64,000 nt of DNA from Lachnospiraceae bacterium. Its GTDB lineage: Bacteria > Bacillota > Clostridia > Lachnospirales > Lachnospiraceae. Below are positions 9,889 through 18,066 of the stretch, piece by piece. The notes beneath the pieces were generated by a model. It was not told where the DNA came from, ran no database searches, and worked only from the letters and a program-made list of their open reading frames with translations. Where the stretch lies: the NCBI GenBank assembly GCA_029224965.1, contig JAQXVO010000020.1, positions 1 through 64,000 on the forward strand, read 5' to 3'. The position numbers and the translations under genes are program-made. Position 1 is the first letter of the stretch. Each line of letters starts with the position of its first letter.

Positions 9889-11160
9889 CTAGAAAACTCC
9901 ATTGGTCTCAATCTCTACCTCTATTCCATCCCTGCTCAGCTGGCGGAAGACATCCCGTTCAATTGAGGTATCGGTCAGGGCCGAAGAAAAGACTAGGGCC
10001 AGCTTGTCCTCATAGGAGGTGATGGCCGCCTTCAGATTCTGTCCGGTCGAGAAAGGCAGGAAACAGAAGAAGGAGGAAATATAGGGCTTATAGGCATCTT
10101 CAACGGTGACGCGCCCTATATTTGTGATTGTCGTCGTATTGGCGTGGGCCGACTTCTGATAGAAGGCCTTCATGGCCATGTTCTTCAGGGGAAGCGGCAC
10201 GGCTCTGGCCACCAGAATCTTTTGGTTGGACACGTTGAAGGAAAAGATGGCTTCGAGATTCTCCCGGGTCATCTGCTCCTTCAGACTTTGGCTGGTCATG
10301 TCAACAATCTCTTCAAAGCTGTAGTCGTCCTTGTCGGGCCGGAACTCGGCGGACACCATGACGAAGAAATTCTTGGTCGTGTTCGAATTAAAGTAAGGGC
10401 GCAGATTAACCGGCACGGCCACGCGGATGGGCCGCTGGTAGGCCTTGTCCGGAAAATTCCGATAGGTGGCGTAAATAAAGGCCGCTACGATATAGTCATT
10501 GATCGTGGTATGGTAGGTTTCCTTTGCCACTTTCTTGATCTGACTGACCGACATGAAGCCTGTCATAACGCCGAAGCCGTTGTAGGGAAGCTTCTCGCCG
10601 CTGATCTCCATAGCCTTGTCCAGCTTGTATTTGGGCGGGCTGGACTTACGGAAGTTTCGAAGAAAGGAGTCCTCCCGGTTCAGAGAAGTCTCATCGGACA
10701 GGCCGTCTCCCAGGGCCTTCTTCAGCTCCGGATGGGCCAAGCGGAGATACTGGTAGGTTAGCTCTCTAAGGAAAGTGGTTCCGCCCATGCCATCTGCGAT
10801 GGCGTGAAAGACCTCGAGATTGATTCTCTTCCTGTAATAGGTCACCCGGAAGAGATAGTGATTGTTCCGGTTTGGCTGGATCAGCCGGCAGGGATAGGTA
10901 TCCTCCTCGTGAACTCTGGGCGCAGGCCGGCCGTTTTCCTCCAGATAATACCAGAAGAAACCGGTATGGAGGCGGAGGTTGAAACCCGGAAAACGGGGAA
11001 GAATCCGGTCCAGGGCCTGCTGGAGGAGATTTGGGTCGATCATTTCATTTAATTCGCAGGAGATCCGGTAGGTATTGGTCATGTGCTCTCCCGCTATGAC
11101 CGGGAAGAGATTGGCTGTATTGTCCAGTTTCTCCCAATGCTTGTAGTTTGTCTGTTTCAT
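9889..11160 (-). CDS. Condensation-superfamily acyltransferase (alcohol acetyltransferase-like)
   Basis: The 423-aa protein carries the CoA-dependent acyltransferase/condensation catalytic motif HxxxD as HAIADGMGG (H119, D123), with an N-terminal LDNTANLFPVI segment and a C-terminal FSTGQN-like region typical of stand-alone members. The family moves acyl groups from CoA or a carrier to alcohols or amines. The substrate cannot be read from the sequence. There is no carrier protein or adenylation domain nearby, so a non-ribosomal peptide role is unlikely. It probably forms a transcript with the DUF6320 gene downstream, and the dehydrogenase upstream may belong to the same pathway. Confidence 0.8.
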   Translation of the reverse strand: MKQTNYKHWEKLDNTANLFPVIAGEHMTNTYRISCELNEMIDPNLLQQALDRILPRFPGFNLRLHTGFFWYYLEENGRPAPRVHEEDTYPCRLIQPNRNNHYLFRVTYYRKRINLEVFHAIADGMGGTTFLRELTYQYLRLAHPELKKALGDGLSDETSLNREDSFLRNFRKSSPPKYKLDKAMEISGEKLPYNGFGVMTGFMSVSQIKKVAKETYHTTINDYIVAAFIYATYRNFPDKAYQRPIRVAVPVNLRPYFNSNTTKNFFVMVSAEFRPDKDDYSFEEIVDMTSQSLKEQMTRENLEAIFSFNVSNQKILVARAVPLPLKNMAMKAFYQKSAHANTTTITNIGRVTVEDAYKPYISSFFCFLPFSTGQNLKAAITSYEDKLALVFSSALTDTSIERDVFRQLSRDGIEVEIETNGVF

Positions 11161-11190
11161 CTATTTGCAATCCTTTTAGTTTCTTGTATA

Positions 11191-11300
11191 GATCCTGATT
11201 AATATTTCAGGATTTGAGTTTTTGATCCTGATCTCTTATTCAGGATCTGAGTTTTTGATCCTGATCTCTTATTCAGGATTTGAGTTTTTGATCCTGATGC
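11191..11300. repeat. 33-bp tandem hairpin repeat, about 3.3 copies, at the 3' end of the dehydrogenase gene
   Basis: The unit CAGGATYTGAGTTTTTGATC plus CTGATCTCTTATT repeats at 11208, 11241 and 11274, with a partial copy before. The copy at 11274 overlaps the dehydrogenase stop codon. Each unit contains CAGGATY...GATCCTG. The end of one unit can also pair with the start of the next (ATCCTG...CAGGAT), so alternative hairpins are possible along the array. Confidence 0.85.
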
Positions 11301-12079
11301 TTTCCGGCAAAGAAGAGAAGCCAGGATGCGGGCAAAAGCTTTGCCAGGGGATAAGTACATTTCATGAGTCCGCCCGGAATGATCAGATGCTTCCCCTTTT
11401 TCATGCCGCATACAGCGGCTCTTGCGCATGTCTGAGGCGAAATCATCGCCAGGCCCGATGTCGCGCTGCCCCCTGCTTTCTCTGAGAATTCGGTGGAAAC
11501 CGGGCCGGGGCAAAGGGCGGAAACCAGGACTTTACTCCGTCTTACATCCCTTTCTGCCGAGATCGAACGCGTCAGAGAGAGGACATAGGCTTTCGTTGCA
11601 TAATAGACAGCCATACCGGGGCTTCCCGGCATATAGCCTGCGGAGGACGCGACATTTAAGAGACAGCCATGAACTCTCATCAGATCCGGCAGGAACAGCT
11701 TCGTCATCTGAAGGAGCCCCCTGCAGTTGGTGTCAGTCTCTCTGGCCTCCCTGTCAAGATCCGTTTGCAGAAAAGGGCCTATGGTTCCGAAGCCGGCGGC
11801 ATTGACGAGATAGTCTGCAGCTATGCCATGACTTTCAATCCAGCTGTGAAATTCCCGGCAGGCGGAAAGACTCGAGACGTCCATGGCATAGGTCTGGATG
11901 ATCGGCTCCGCTTTTCCTGAAGATTTTCTCTTCGATTCTGTCTCCAAGCGTTTCTTCGCTCTCATGAGACGGTCCTCATTTCTCCCGACCAGGATCAGAT
12001 CCTGTCCTTCTTCCAGATAGAGAATCTTAGCGATCTCGAAGCCAATGCCGGAGCCTCCGCCTGTTACAATTGCCGCCAA
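11273..12079 (-). CDS. Short-chain dehydrogenase/reductase
   Basis: Classical SDR fold of 268 aa: glycine-rich NAD(P) motif TGGGSGIG near the N terminus, ENDRL-like loop, NAAG-type motif (VNAAGFG), catalytic Ser (NVASSAGY) and YYATKAYV with the catalytic Tyr-x3-Lys, then PGPVSTEF. The substrate is unknown. I chose the TTG at 12079 because AGGGAAAGGA precedes it by 8 nt and it places the Rossmann motif where the family has it. An ATG at 12193 would add 38 residues of poor family fit. The C terminus runs into a tandem hairpin repeat. It lies just upstream of the acyltransferase on the same strand. Confidence 0.85.
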   Translation of the reverse strand: MAAIVTGGGSGIGFEIAKILYLEEGQDLILVGRNEDRLMRAKKRLETESKRKSSGKAEPIIQTYAMDVSSLSACREFHSWIESHGIAADYLVNAAGFGTIGPFLQTDLDREARETDTNCRGLLQMTKLFLPDLMRVHGCLLNVASSAGYMPGSPGMAVYYATKAYVLSLTRSISAERDVRRSKVLVSALCPGPVSTEFSEKAGGSATSGLAMISPQTCARAAVCGMKKGKHLIIPGGLMKCTYPLAKLLPASWLLFFAGKHQDQKLKS

Positions 12080-12196
12080 ACCGATTTTCCTTTCCCTGTG
12101 TTTGATCCTGTAATTGTCCGTATAGACGATAGGTATCGCCTGTCTATTCTTCTTATTTTCTACTATATTGACCAAAAAAACAACAGGAGACACTGC

Positions 12197-12224
12197 AAAA
12201 TGATAAATCCGTAGTTAGCAAAAC
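12197..12224. repeat. 28-bp direct repeat, copy 1
   Basis: AAAATGATAAATCCGTAGTT and the next eight bases are identical to 13973-14000. This copy begins one base after the stop codon of the 129-aa lipoprotein gene. The repeats bound a 1.8-kb segment holding two lipoprotein genes. Confidence 0.9.
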
Positions 12225-12225
12225 T

Positions 12226-12615
12226 TTACTCAAAGAGATACGAAAAATCCTCCGGCTTGTATTCTTTCACCTCATACGTCTTATCATTCACTTGAACGGT
12301 ATGATCCGTGAAAGAAATCTGTGTATTGTCGTCTCCCTTTCTTTCGATCGTAAAGGCATATTGCCATCCCTTCTTGCCTTCGTCTTGTATCTCTTGCAGC
12401 GGGTAGGAATTCAACTTTTTGACAAGTTCTTCCACCTGATCCTTTTCCAACACAATGTCTTGTTTCGGGTCCGTCATCTGGGAAGAAGCCGTGATCTGTT
12501 CAATGTCTTTTGGATCAATTTTCATAGTGATACTGACATTTGGCTTATTTGAAGTACAACCCAATAGTAATAAATAAGCAGCTGTTACTGCTAAAATAGA
12601 CATGGTTCTTTTCAT
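12226..12615 (-). CDS. Small predicted lipoprotein, function unknown
   Basis: The 129-aa protein has a lipoprotein signal peptide (MKRTMSILAVTAAYLLLLGC, lipobox LLGC at 17-20). The mature part is about 110 hydrophilic residues with alternating polar strands (VSITMKIDPKDIEQITASS, YEVKEYKPEDFSYLFE). I recognise no family. AGAGGGAGATGG precedes the ATG. It lies in the segment between 28-bp direct repeats, and the base composition there is more AT-rich than in neighbouring housekeeping genes, which together hint at an acquired cassette. Confidence 0.7.
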   Translation of the reverse strand: MKRTMSILAVTAAYLLLLGCTSNKPNVSITMKIDPKDIEQITASSQMTDPKQDIVLEKDQVEELVKKLNSYPLQEIQDEGKKGWQYAFTIERKGDDNTQISFTDHTVQVNDKTYEVKEYKPEDFSYLFE

Positions 12616-12800
12616 ATTCCCATCTCCCTCTTAGTTAGTAAAATGAATGGTATAGTCCAATTAACTAGTATTGGGTTCAATCCAAATATTATTGCTTCCC
12701 CAACCATTATTTATGATTATATAACTAACAAAGCTTTCTGATTTCGAGAAGCAGGCGAACGCTTACTTTGACACTTTTCCTAAATATTGCATCCAGCCAG

Positions 12801-12847
12801 TAAAAATTCTGCTCCGGCTCAAGGATTAAACCAATGAGTCGGAGCAG
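12801..12847 (-). terminator. Rho-independent terminator after the 251-aa lipoprotein gene
   Basis: A stem of about 13 bp with one imperfect pair (12809-12821 against 12835-12847) is followed on the minus strand by AATTTTTA. It sits 82 bp past the stop of the lipoprotein gene. The rest of the 313-bp gap to the next lipoprotein gene holds no recognisable gene. Confidence 0.8.
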
Positions 12848-12928
12848 TTGATTTTTGTCTTAAACATTTTCAAATAAGAATCAGGATCAATGCAAGTACA
12901 GAAAGACGATCATTAGGAGTAGGAAGAA

Positions 12929-13684
12929 TCAGGACAGACTGTCCAAAAAAGACTGGATGACATCCTTGTCTCCGGATGAAAGCTGATATTCATATAAAAT
13001 ACCATCCGAGCGAAGTACAATCTGAGCACTTGCTGCATCCTGAATCAGGACATCCGCTTTCATGCCCTCTGCGCTTTTCATCTCAAGGCATTCGATGTCT
13101 TTATCCCCGGTTTGGTCTGTGATTTTGCTGCCATTCTTCTTCGGATAGATATCGATTTCTGTTGAGATCGTATATTTTTCCCAGGGAATTGCAACTGAAG
13201 TGATCTCGACCGAAGTAAATTCCGGATCTGCTGTCAGGGCATACTGATTTTCTGACGCGGCAGCTTCTATATTCTTCGGTTCCAGAAAATCGATTTGGAG
13301 TGTATTTCCAAGCTCTTTCAGGGTGCCCGCAGTCATACCATACATGGATTCACTTTTTTTCGATGTACTGCCATTTGAAGATGCAGTCTGTATGGAGAGA
13401 TCCAGGTCAATCTTACTGCCGTCCGACAGGGTCAGGCTGCCGCCTTTATGATCTGCCTGTTTTTCAATGCTTTCGCATAGACTTTCTCCTTTCTTCATGG
13501 CTGCGACTGCATTCGATTTATATTCTGTATGGATATTGGCCTGACTATTATTGCCGGAACCTTTCGTTACTTTAATATAGGTGCCGTCAAGCAAAGTCTT
13601 TTCGTTACCAGAACAAGCAGTCAGACAGCAGAAAAGAGCAGTGAATATAAGGCAAAGTACGAGAATTCCCACATGTTTTTTCAT
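12929..13684 (-). CDS. Predicted lipoprotein, function unknown
   Basis: The 251-aa protein has a lipobox LTAC at about residues 21-24 after a hydrophobic signal segment. The mature domain is Ser/Lys/Asp-rich with several beta-like segments and no known motif (GGSLTLSDGSKIDLDLSIQ is characteristic). AGGAGGCG precedes the ATG. It shares with the gene downstream the lipoprotein signal, similar size of mature beta-rich domain and location between the direct repeats, but I see no clear sequence similarity between them. Confidence 0.7.
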   Translation of the reverse strand: MKKHVGILVLCLIFTALFCCLTACSGNEKTLLDGTYIKVTKGSGNNSQANIHTEYKSNAVAAMKKGESLCESIEKQADHKGGSLTLSDGSKIDLDLSIQTASSNGSTSKKSESMYGMTAGTLKELGNTLQIDFLEPKNIEAAASENQYALTADPEFTSVEITSVAIPWEKYTISTEIDIYPKKNGSKITDQTGDKDIECLEMKSAEGMKADVLIQDAASAQIVLRSDGILYEYQLSSGDKDVIQSFLDSLS

Positions 13685-13972
13685 AACGCCTCCTTTAGAT
13701 AATCACATGACTTTTTGTGAATCGACTGCCTTCGTATCTTCAATCAGCATTGATGAGGTCGTATTCCGCAGCTTAAATGCTATCTGATTGCCTGAATTAT
13801 TGAATTTTCAAGGAACAAATCCCATTTTGGGTATGGGAAGTTTTAGTAATTTACATATTCAGCAAAGGCATTCGGCCACAATCGTATATTATTGTATTAT
13901 TTTAATTTTAATTAGATATTATCATGCAATTATCCACTTTACAAGTTTGTTTTGTAATTTTAAAATCTGCCA

Positions 13973-14000
13973 AAAATGATAAATCCGTAGTTAGCAAAAC
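13973..14000. repeat. 28-bp direct repeat, copy 2
   Basis: Identical to 12197-12224, same orientation, 1,776 bp apart; CTGC lies just before both copies. It lies in a 447-bp gene-free stretch (13685-14131) that is AT-rich and otherwise contains only the permease terminator. Confidence 0.9.
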
Positions 14001-14025
14001 AAAAGCCAAACTTCTAGAGCTCTGT

Positions 14026-14085
14026 AAAACAAAAGGCTCCCGGACTTTCCTCCCCTGTCAAATCATAAGGAGAAAAATCCGAGAG
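14026..14085 (-). terminator. Rho-independent terminator of the purine permease gene
   Basis: On the minus strand a 17-bp stem with G-U pairs (arms 14069-14085 and 14037-14053, 15-nt loop) is followed by CCTTTTGTTTT. It begins 46 bp past the permease stop. Confidence 0.9.
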
Positions 14086-14131
14086 TCTCAATTGGCATCG
14101 GCCAAAAAATAAATCAGTCAGCTCGTCAATA

Positions 14132-15508
14132 TTAAAGGAAAATGTACTTCAGAACGAAGATCACGGCCAGGACATACATCAGCGGTGTGATCTTAACCTT
14201 GTCTTCCTTCTTGCCAAGCAGATTGCAGATCAGGTTGATGACAACATAGGAAATGATGCCGATGGAAATGCCTTCTGCGATGGAGTACATCAGCGGCATG
14301 CAAAGGACGGTAAGGAATGCCGGAAGACCTTCGCGGATGTTACTGAAGTCAATATCCGTAACAGAAGACAGCATCAGGAAGCCGACGTAAAGCAGAGCCG
14401 GAGCGATGGCGAAGCCGGGGATAGATGTGAAAATCGGTGCAAAGAAGATAGCAACCAGAAACAGAAGTCCGGTAACTACGGAAGCCAGACCCGATCTTGC
14501 GCCGGCGCCGACACCTGCAGAGGACTCTACATAGGTTGTTGTGGTGGAAGTACCGAATACTGCACCTGCACATGTTGCAATGGCATCAGCCAGAAGTGCA
14601 TTCTTAATCTCCGGAAGTTTTCCATCCTTATCCAGCATACCTGCACGATCAGATACACCGATCAGGGTTCCGATGGTATCGAAGATATCAACGAACAGGA
14701 AAGAGAACATGATGACGAAGAAATCGAAGATCTTGACCTTTCCGAAGGCTGCGAAATTAAAGCACTGTCCGAAGGTCTCGCCCAGCTTGGAGAAGTCGGT
14801 CAGATGCATGGAAGGGAATACGGAATAGAAACCGGTCTTGGGGTTCGGTACATAGACACCGGCTGCCTGCATGATCATATCCAGAATCCAGGTTACGATG
14901 ATGCCGATCAGGATAGCGCCGGGCACCTTCTTGTATTCCAGAACAGCAATCAGAACCAGACCGATCAGGGCGACAACAGCTACGATACCCATGGTATGCC
15001 AGTTTGCTGTAAAATCAACTAAAGTCAAAAGCGTGGAATCAGAGTGAACGACAAGCTTTGCATCCTGCAGTCCGATGAAGGCGACAAAGAGGCCGATGCC
15101 GGCACCGACGCCCTTCTTTAAGCACATGGGAATGGCATTGAAGATGGCTTCACGCACATTGGTAAGGGTCAGAAGAATGAAGATGATTCCTTCGATGAAT
15201 ACGGCAAAGAGAGCTAACTGCCAGGGATAACCCATGGAACCGCAGACCGTAAATGCAAAGAATGCGTTCAGGCCCATACCGGGAGCCAGGGCGAAAGGCA
15301 GGTTGGCTAAGAGAGCCATGCACATGGTTCCGACGAATGAAGCCAGGCAGGTTGCGATCAGAACTGCCTCGGAATCCATACCGGCATTTCCCAGAATTGT
15401 CGGGTTTACGGCCAGAATGTAGGCCATGGTCATGAAGGTGGTCACACCTCCGAGTACCTCGGTTTTGACGTTGGTACCCTTCTCCTTCAGTTTAAAGAAG
15501 TTTTCCAT
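14132..15508 (-). CDS. NCS2-family purine permease (guanine/hypoxanthine type)
   Basis: The 458-aa protein is an integral membrane transporter of the AzgA/PbuG branch of the NCS2 family, importing hypoxanthine, guanine or adenine by proton symport. Typical features are the N-terminal FFKLKEKGTNVKTEVLGGVTTFMTMAYI, LAPGMGLNAFF, and VDIFDTIGTLIGV, with about 12-14 hydrophobic helices. Length fits the family. AGGAGG lies 7-8 nt before ATG. A strong promoter gives a leader of about 127 nt. The leader shows no purine-riboswitch core that I can recognise. It is monocistronic, with terminators on both sides. Confidence 0.93.
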   Translation of the reverse strand: MENFFKLKEKGTNVKTEVLGGVTTFMTMAYILAVNPTILGNAGMDSEAVLIATCLASFVGTMCMALLANLPFALAPGMGLNAFFAFTVCGSMGYPWQLALFAVFIEGIIFILLTLTNVREAIFNAIPMCLKKGVGAGIGLFVAFIGLQDAKLVVHSDSTLLTLVDFTANWHTMGIVAVVALIGLVLIAVLEYKKVPGAILIGIIVTWILDMIMQAAGVYVPNPKTGFYSVFPSMHLTDFSKLGETFGQCFNFAAFGKVKIFDFFVIMFSFLFVDIFDTIGTLIGVSDRAGMLDKDGKLPEIKNALLADAIATCAGAVFGTSTTTTYVESSAGVGAGARSGLASVVTGLLFLVAIFFAPIFTSIPGFAIAPALLYVGFLMLSSVTDIDFSNIREGLPAFLTVLCMPLMYSIAEGISIGIISYVVINLICNLLGKKEDKVKITPLMYVLAVIFVLKYIFL

Positions 15509-15641
15509 TACTTAATCCTCCTCGTATCCGCCGGGCAAAGGCAAAGGAACTGATCCGTCCTTCGGTCTGAAGAAAATTTCATTCACCTTCAGGAACCTTC
15601 AAGTGCTTTCATCTTCGCTCAGCAAAATCAATTACAGACTA

Positions 15642-15670
15642 ATTATAAGTATTACTTATTGAAATTGCAA
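15642..15670 (-). promoter_or_regulatory. Promoter of the purine permease gene
   Basis: The minus strand has -35 TTGCAA (15665-15670), a 17-nt spacer and a perfect -10 TATAAT (15642-15647). Confidence 0.75.
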
Positions 15671-15737
15671 TTTGTACCGGATGATTTTTCGCGAGTTTCC
15701 TTTGCCTTTTTCTAATGGTTTTAATAAGATCTGCTTA

Positions 15738-15766
15738 TAAAAAAAGAACTGCCCGAAGGCAGTTCC
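15738..15766 (-). terminator. Rho-independent terminator of the yajC-Na/Pi cotransporter transcript
   Basis: The minus strand reads GGAACTGCC-TTCG-GGCAGTTC followed by TTTTTTT. It is a perfect stem with a stable UUCG loop, 7 bp past the stop codon. Confidence 0.95.
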
Positions 15767-15772
15767 CGAAAA

Positions 15773-17542
15773 TCAGAAATGATATTTGGTCTTATAAGCT
15801 TCGAATTTCTTTGCAAAGGCCGGCGTTCTCTCCTCGCGGAGTGTGTCCAGATACTCGTGGGTATCAAATTCATCCTCGCTGACCTGGATCAGGGTGACGC
15901 CGATATTGCTGCAGTGGTCGGATATCCGCTCCAGATTGATGTAAGTGTCTTCAATCAGGACGGACAGGCCCATGGTACATTCACCGGACTGCATTCTCTT
16001 GACATGGTGTTTCTTGGCCTTGCTGTTCAGGTTATCAATGACCTCTTCCAGAGGCTCGATACTGGATGCTGCCTCAAGATCATTCTTGGTAAAGGCATTG
16101 ACGGTAATATTCACGATTTCCCGAACCGCGCTGATGTAGATCTGCAGTTCCTTCATGGCCTTGGCCGAGAACTTGGAGTCATCCTTGATCATATCATCCG
16201 TGGTTTCCACCAGGTTCAGTGAGTGATCCGAAATCCGCTCGAAGTTACTGATGCTGTGAAGAATGGTCGAAACAGTTTCGCTGTCCTTTAGAGAAAGAGA
16301 ACGTCCCGACAGCTTGACCAGATAGGATCCCAGCTGATCCTCGTAGAGATCGATGGCAGCTTCCAGGGCCACTGCTCTCTTCTTCATCTTGGGTTTCCGC
16401 TCCAGCATATAGCCGGTCGCATCATTCAGACAGTCTCTGGTCAGCTCCGCCATGCGGTTGGATACGGCAACAACCTGGGCAACTGCAAAAGCAGGGCGCT
16501 CCAGGAAACGCTCATCCAGAAGAGAAAGTTCCTGAGTGAATTCTCCGGTCTCGACCTCATCGTCATCACTGCCGCGGACGGTCATGCAGGCAAGCTTGAC
16601 CAGAACCTTGTTAAAGGGCAGCCAGAAGAGGGTACAGAGGATATTGAAGGCCGAATGGACGATAGCGATTCCTGCCGGCGTCGCAGCCTCGGCTGTCAGC
16701 GGAAAATGAAAAATCGCATTCAGTGCGTAATAAACCGTGATGAAAATCAGTGTACCGATCAGGTTGAAATACAGATGAATAAAGGCGGCACGCTTTGCGT
16801 TTTTCTTGGCTCCGATTGCAGAGATCAGAGCGGTCACGCAGGTACCGATATTCTGACCCATGATAATGGGAAGAGCCACGCCATAGGTCACGGTTCCTGT
16901 CATACAGAGAGCCTGCAGGATACCGACGGATGCCGAGGAACTCTGCAGGGCTGCTGTCAGAACCGTTCCTGCAATAATTCCGAATACAGGATTCGAGAAT
17001 TTCAGCAGCATGTTGGTGAAGGATGGCATATTGGCCAGAGGCGCTGCCGCCGTGGTCATGGTATTCATGCCAAACATGAGAACAGCGAATCCAAGGAAGA
17101 TCTCGCCGATATCATGCTTCTTTTCGTCCTTCATGAACATGACGAAAATAATACCGATCAGTGCCAGGATGGGAGTCCAGGATGTCGGCTTCAGCATATT
17201 GACAAAAATCGAATCGCCCTGAATACCGGTCAGAGAAAGAATCCAGGCGGTAATGGTGGTACCGATATTGGCACCCATGATAATACCAACTGCCTGCTCC
17301 AGCTTCATGATTCCGGAGTTTACGAAACCGACGACCATTACTGTCGTCGCACCGGACGACTGGATTACTGCTGTTACGCCCGCGCCCAGAAGGACGCCCA
17401 TAATCGTTGTCTTGGTAAGACGTTCCAGCAGACCTTCCAGCTTGTTGCCGGCTGCCTTGGTCAGGGCATTGCCCATGATATGCATTCCGTAAAGGAAGAG
17501 AGCAATTCCGCCGATCAATGTCAATACATCAAATATAGTCAT
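15773..17542 (-). CDS. Na/Pi cotransporter family protein with PhoU-like C-terminal domain
   Basis: The 589-aa protein has two copies of the Na/Pi-II transporter signature: QSSGATTVMVVGFVNSG near residue 60 and QSSSASVGILQALC near residue 200. About eight membrane helices follow to residue 310, and the last 240 residues are helical and PhoU-like (two repeats with ERISDHS/ERISDHC). It likely imports phosphate, or regulates flux, with sodium. It begins 23 bp after yajC and shares its terminator, so it is co-transcribed with a Sec accessory gene, an unusual pairing. Confidence 0.92.
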   Translation of the reverse strand: MTIFDVLTLIGGIALFLYGMHIMGNALTKAAGNKLEGLLERLTKTTIMGVLLGAGVTAVIQSSGATTVMVVGFVNSGIMKLEQAVGIIMGANIGTTITAWILSLTGIQGDSIFVNMLKPTSWTPILALIGIIFVMFMKDEKKHDIGEIFLGFAVLMFGMNTMTTAAAPLANMPSFTNMLLKFSNPVFGIIAGTVLTAALQSSSASVGILQALCMTGTVTYGVALPIIMGQNIGTCVTALISAIGAKKNAKRAAFIHLYFNLIGTLIFITVYYALNAIFHFPLTAEAATPAGIAIVHSAFNILCTLFWLPFNKVLVKLACMTVRGSDDDEVETGEFTQELSLLDERFLERPAFAVAQVVAVSNRMAELTRDCLNDATGYMLERKPKMKKRAVALEAAIDLYEDQLGSYLVKLSGRSLSLKDSETVSTILHSISNFERISDHSLNLVETTDDMIKDDSKFSAKAMKELQIYISAVREIVNITVNAFTKNDLEAASSIEPLEEVIDNLNSKAKKHHVKRMQSGECTMGLSVLIEDTYINLERISDHCSNIGVTLIQVSEDEFDTHEYLDTLREERTPAFAKKFEAYKTKYHF

Positions 17543-17565
17543 TTTCCCGGTCCTTTCGGATCAAA

Positions 17566-17925
17566 TCACTTTTTCTTCTCGTCCTTCTTATCGGTCTTGT
17601 CGGCTGTGTCGTCAGTCTTGGCAACGGCATCTTCCGGCTTCTCTACTGCGGAAATGGCTGCCTTCTGCATAGGAATCCGGCAGTTCTTGTTGTTACCGAA
17701 CTCTACGATGATAGTGTCATCGTCGGAGATATCAATAACGACACCATAGAAGCCGCTTGTGGTAAGAACGGTATCGCCAACGGCAAGGCTTTCCATCATA
17801 GCGTTCTTCTTCTTGGTTTCCTTCTGCTGGGGACGAATCATAAGGAAGTACATGAATGCAAAAAGGATTACGATCCAGAGAATCATAACGATTCCGCTGC
17901 TTCCTGCAGATGATGCTAAAATCAT
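17566..17925 (-). CDS. yajC: Preprotein translocase subunit YajC
   Basis: The 119-aa protein has one N-terminal membrane helix (IVMILWIVILFAFMYFLMI), the signature IRPQQKE, and the cytoplasmic domain LAVGDTVLTTSGFYGVV. It is an accessory subunit of the SecDF-YajC complex in the cytoplasmic membrane. The C-terminal 30 residues are a K/D/T-rich tail longer than in most homologues. AGGAGG precedes ATG. The gene lies downstream of tgt, the classical neighbour, but has its own promoter. Confidence 0.95.
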   Translation of the reverse strand: MILASSAGSSGIVMILWIVILFAFMYFLMIRPQQKETKKKNAMMESLAVGDTVLTTSGFYGVVIDISDDDTIIVEFGNNKNCRIPMQKAAISAVEKPEDAVAKTDDTADKTDKKDEKKK

Positions 17926-17964
17926 AGTTTTTCCTCCTAAAAAACAAATTACATAACTTCTAAT

Positions 17965-17993
17965 ATTTTATCGAATGCCTGTATGGAATGCAA
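17965..17993 (-). promoter_or_regulatory. Promoter of yajC
   Basis: The minus strand has -35 TTGCAT (17988-17993), a 17-nt spacer and -10 TAAAAT (17965-17970), in the 141-bp gap between tgt and yajC. Confidence 0.7.
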
Positions 17994-18066
17994 GATAAGA
18001 TATTTTCCAGCATAGTCAGACGGTGAACACAGATGGCCTCTGTTCTGCCGGGTTTCAGGATTCTTG

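Noticed and set aside
9889-11160. Non-ribosomal peptide synthetase condensation enzyme
   Set aside because: The HxxxD motif is shared, but there is no carrier or adenylation domain nearby and the protein stands alone, fitting acyltransferase-type members better.
11199-11513. Small protein with GSKTQILNKR repeats
   Set aside because: The repeats are the 33-bp tandem hairpin array read in another frame. The frame overlaps the dehydrogenase gene and has no ribosome site.
14037-14053. RNase P RNA core motif (GAGGAAAGTCCGGG on the minus strand)
   Set aside because: The match is one arm of the permease terminator. None of the other conserved RNase P regions follow.
15509-15640. Purine riboswitch in the permease leader
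   Set aside because: The leader is long enough and the gene is a plausible target, but the conserved TATA...CCTAAT and loop sequences of the purine aptamer are not seen, and the short local hairpins do not form a three-way junction.
16655-17749. Plus-strand open frame of 364 codons
   Set aside because: Shadow over the Na/Pi cotransporter and yajC; the composition (H, Q, C, N rich) is typical of antisense translation.
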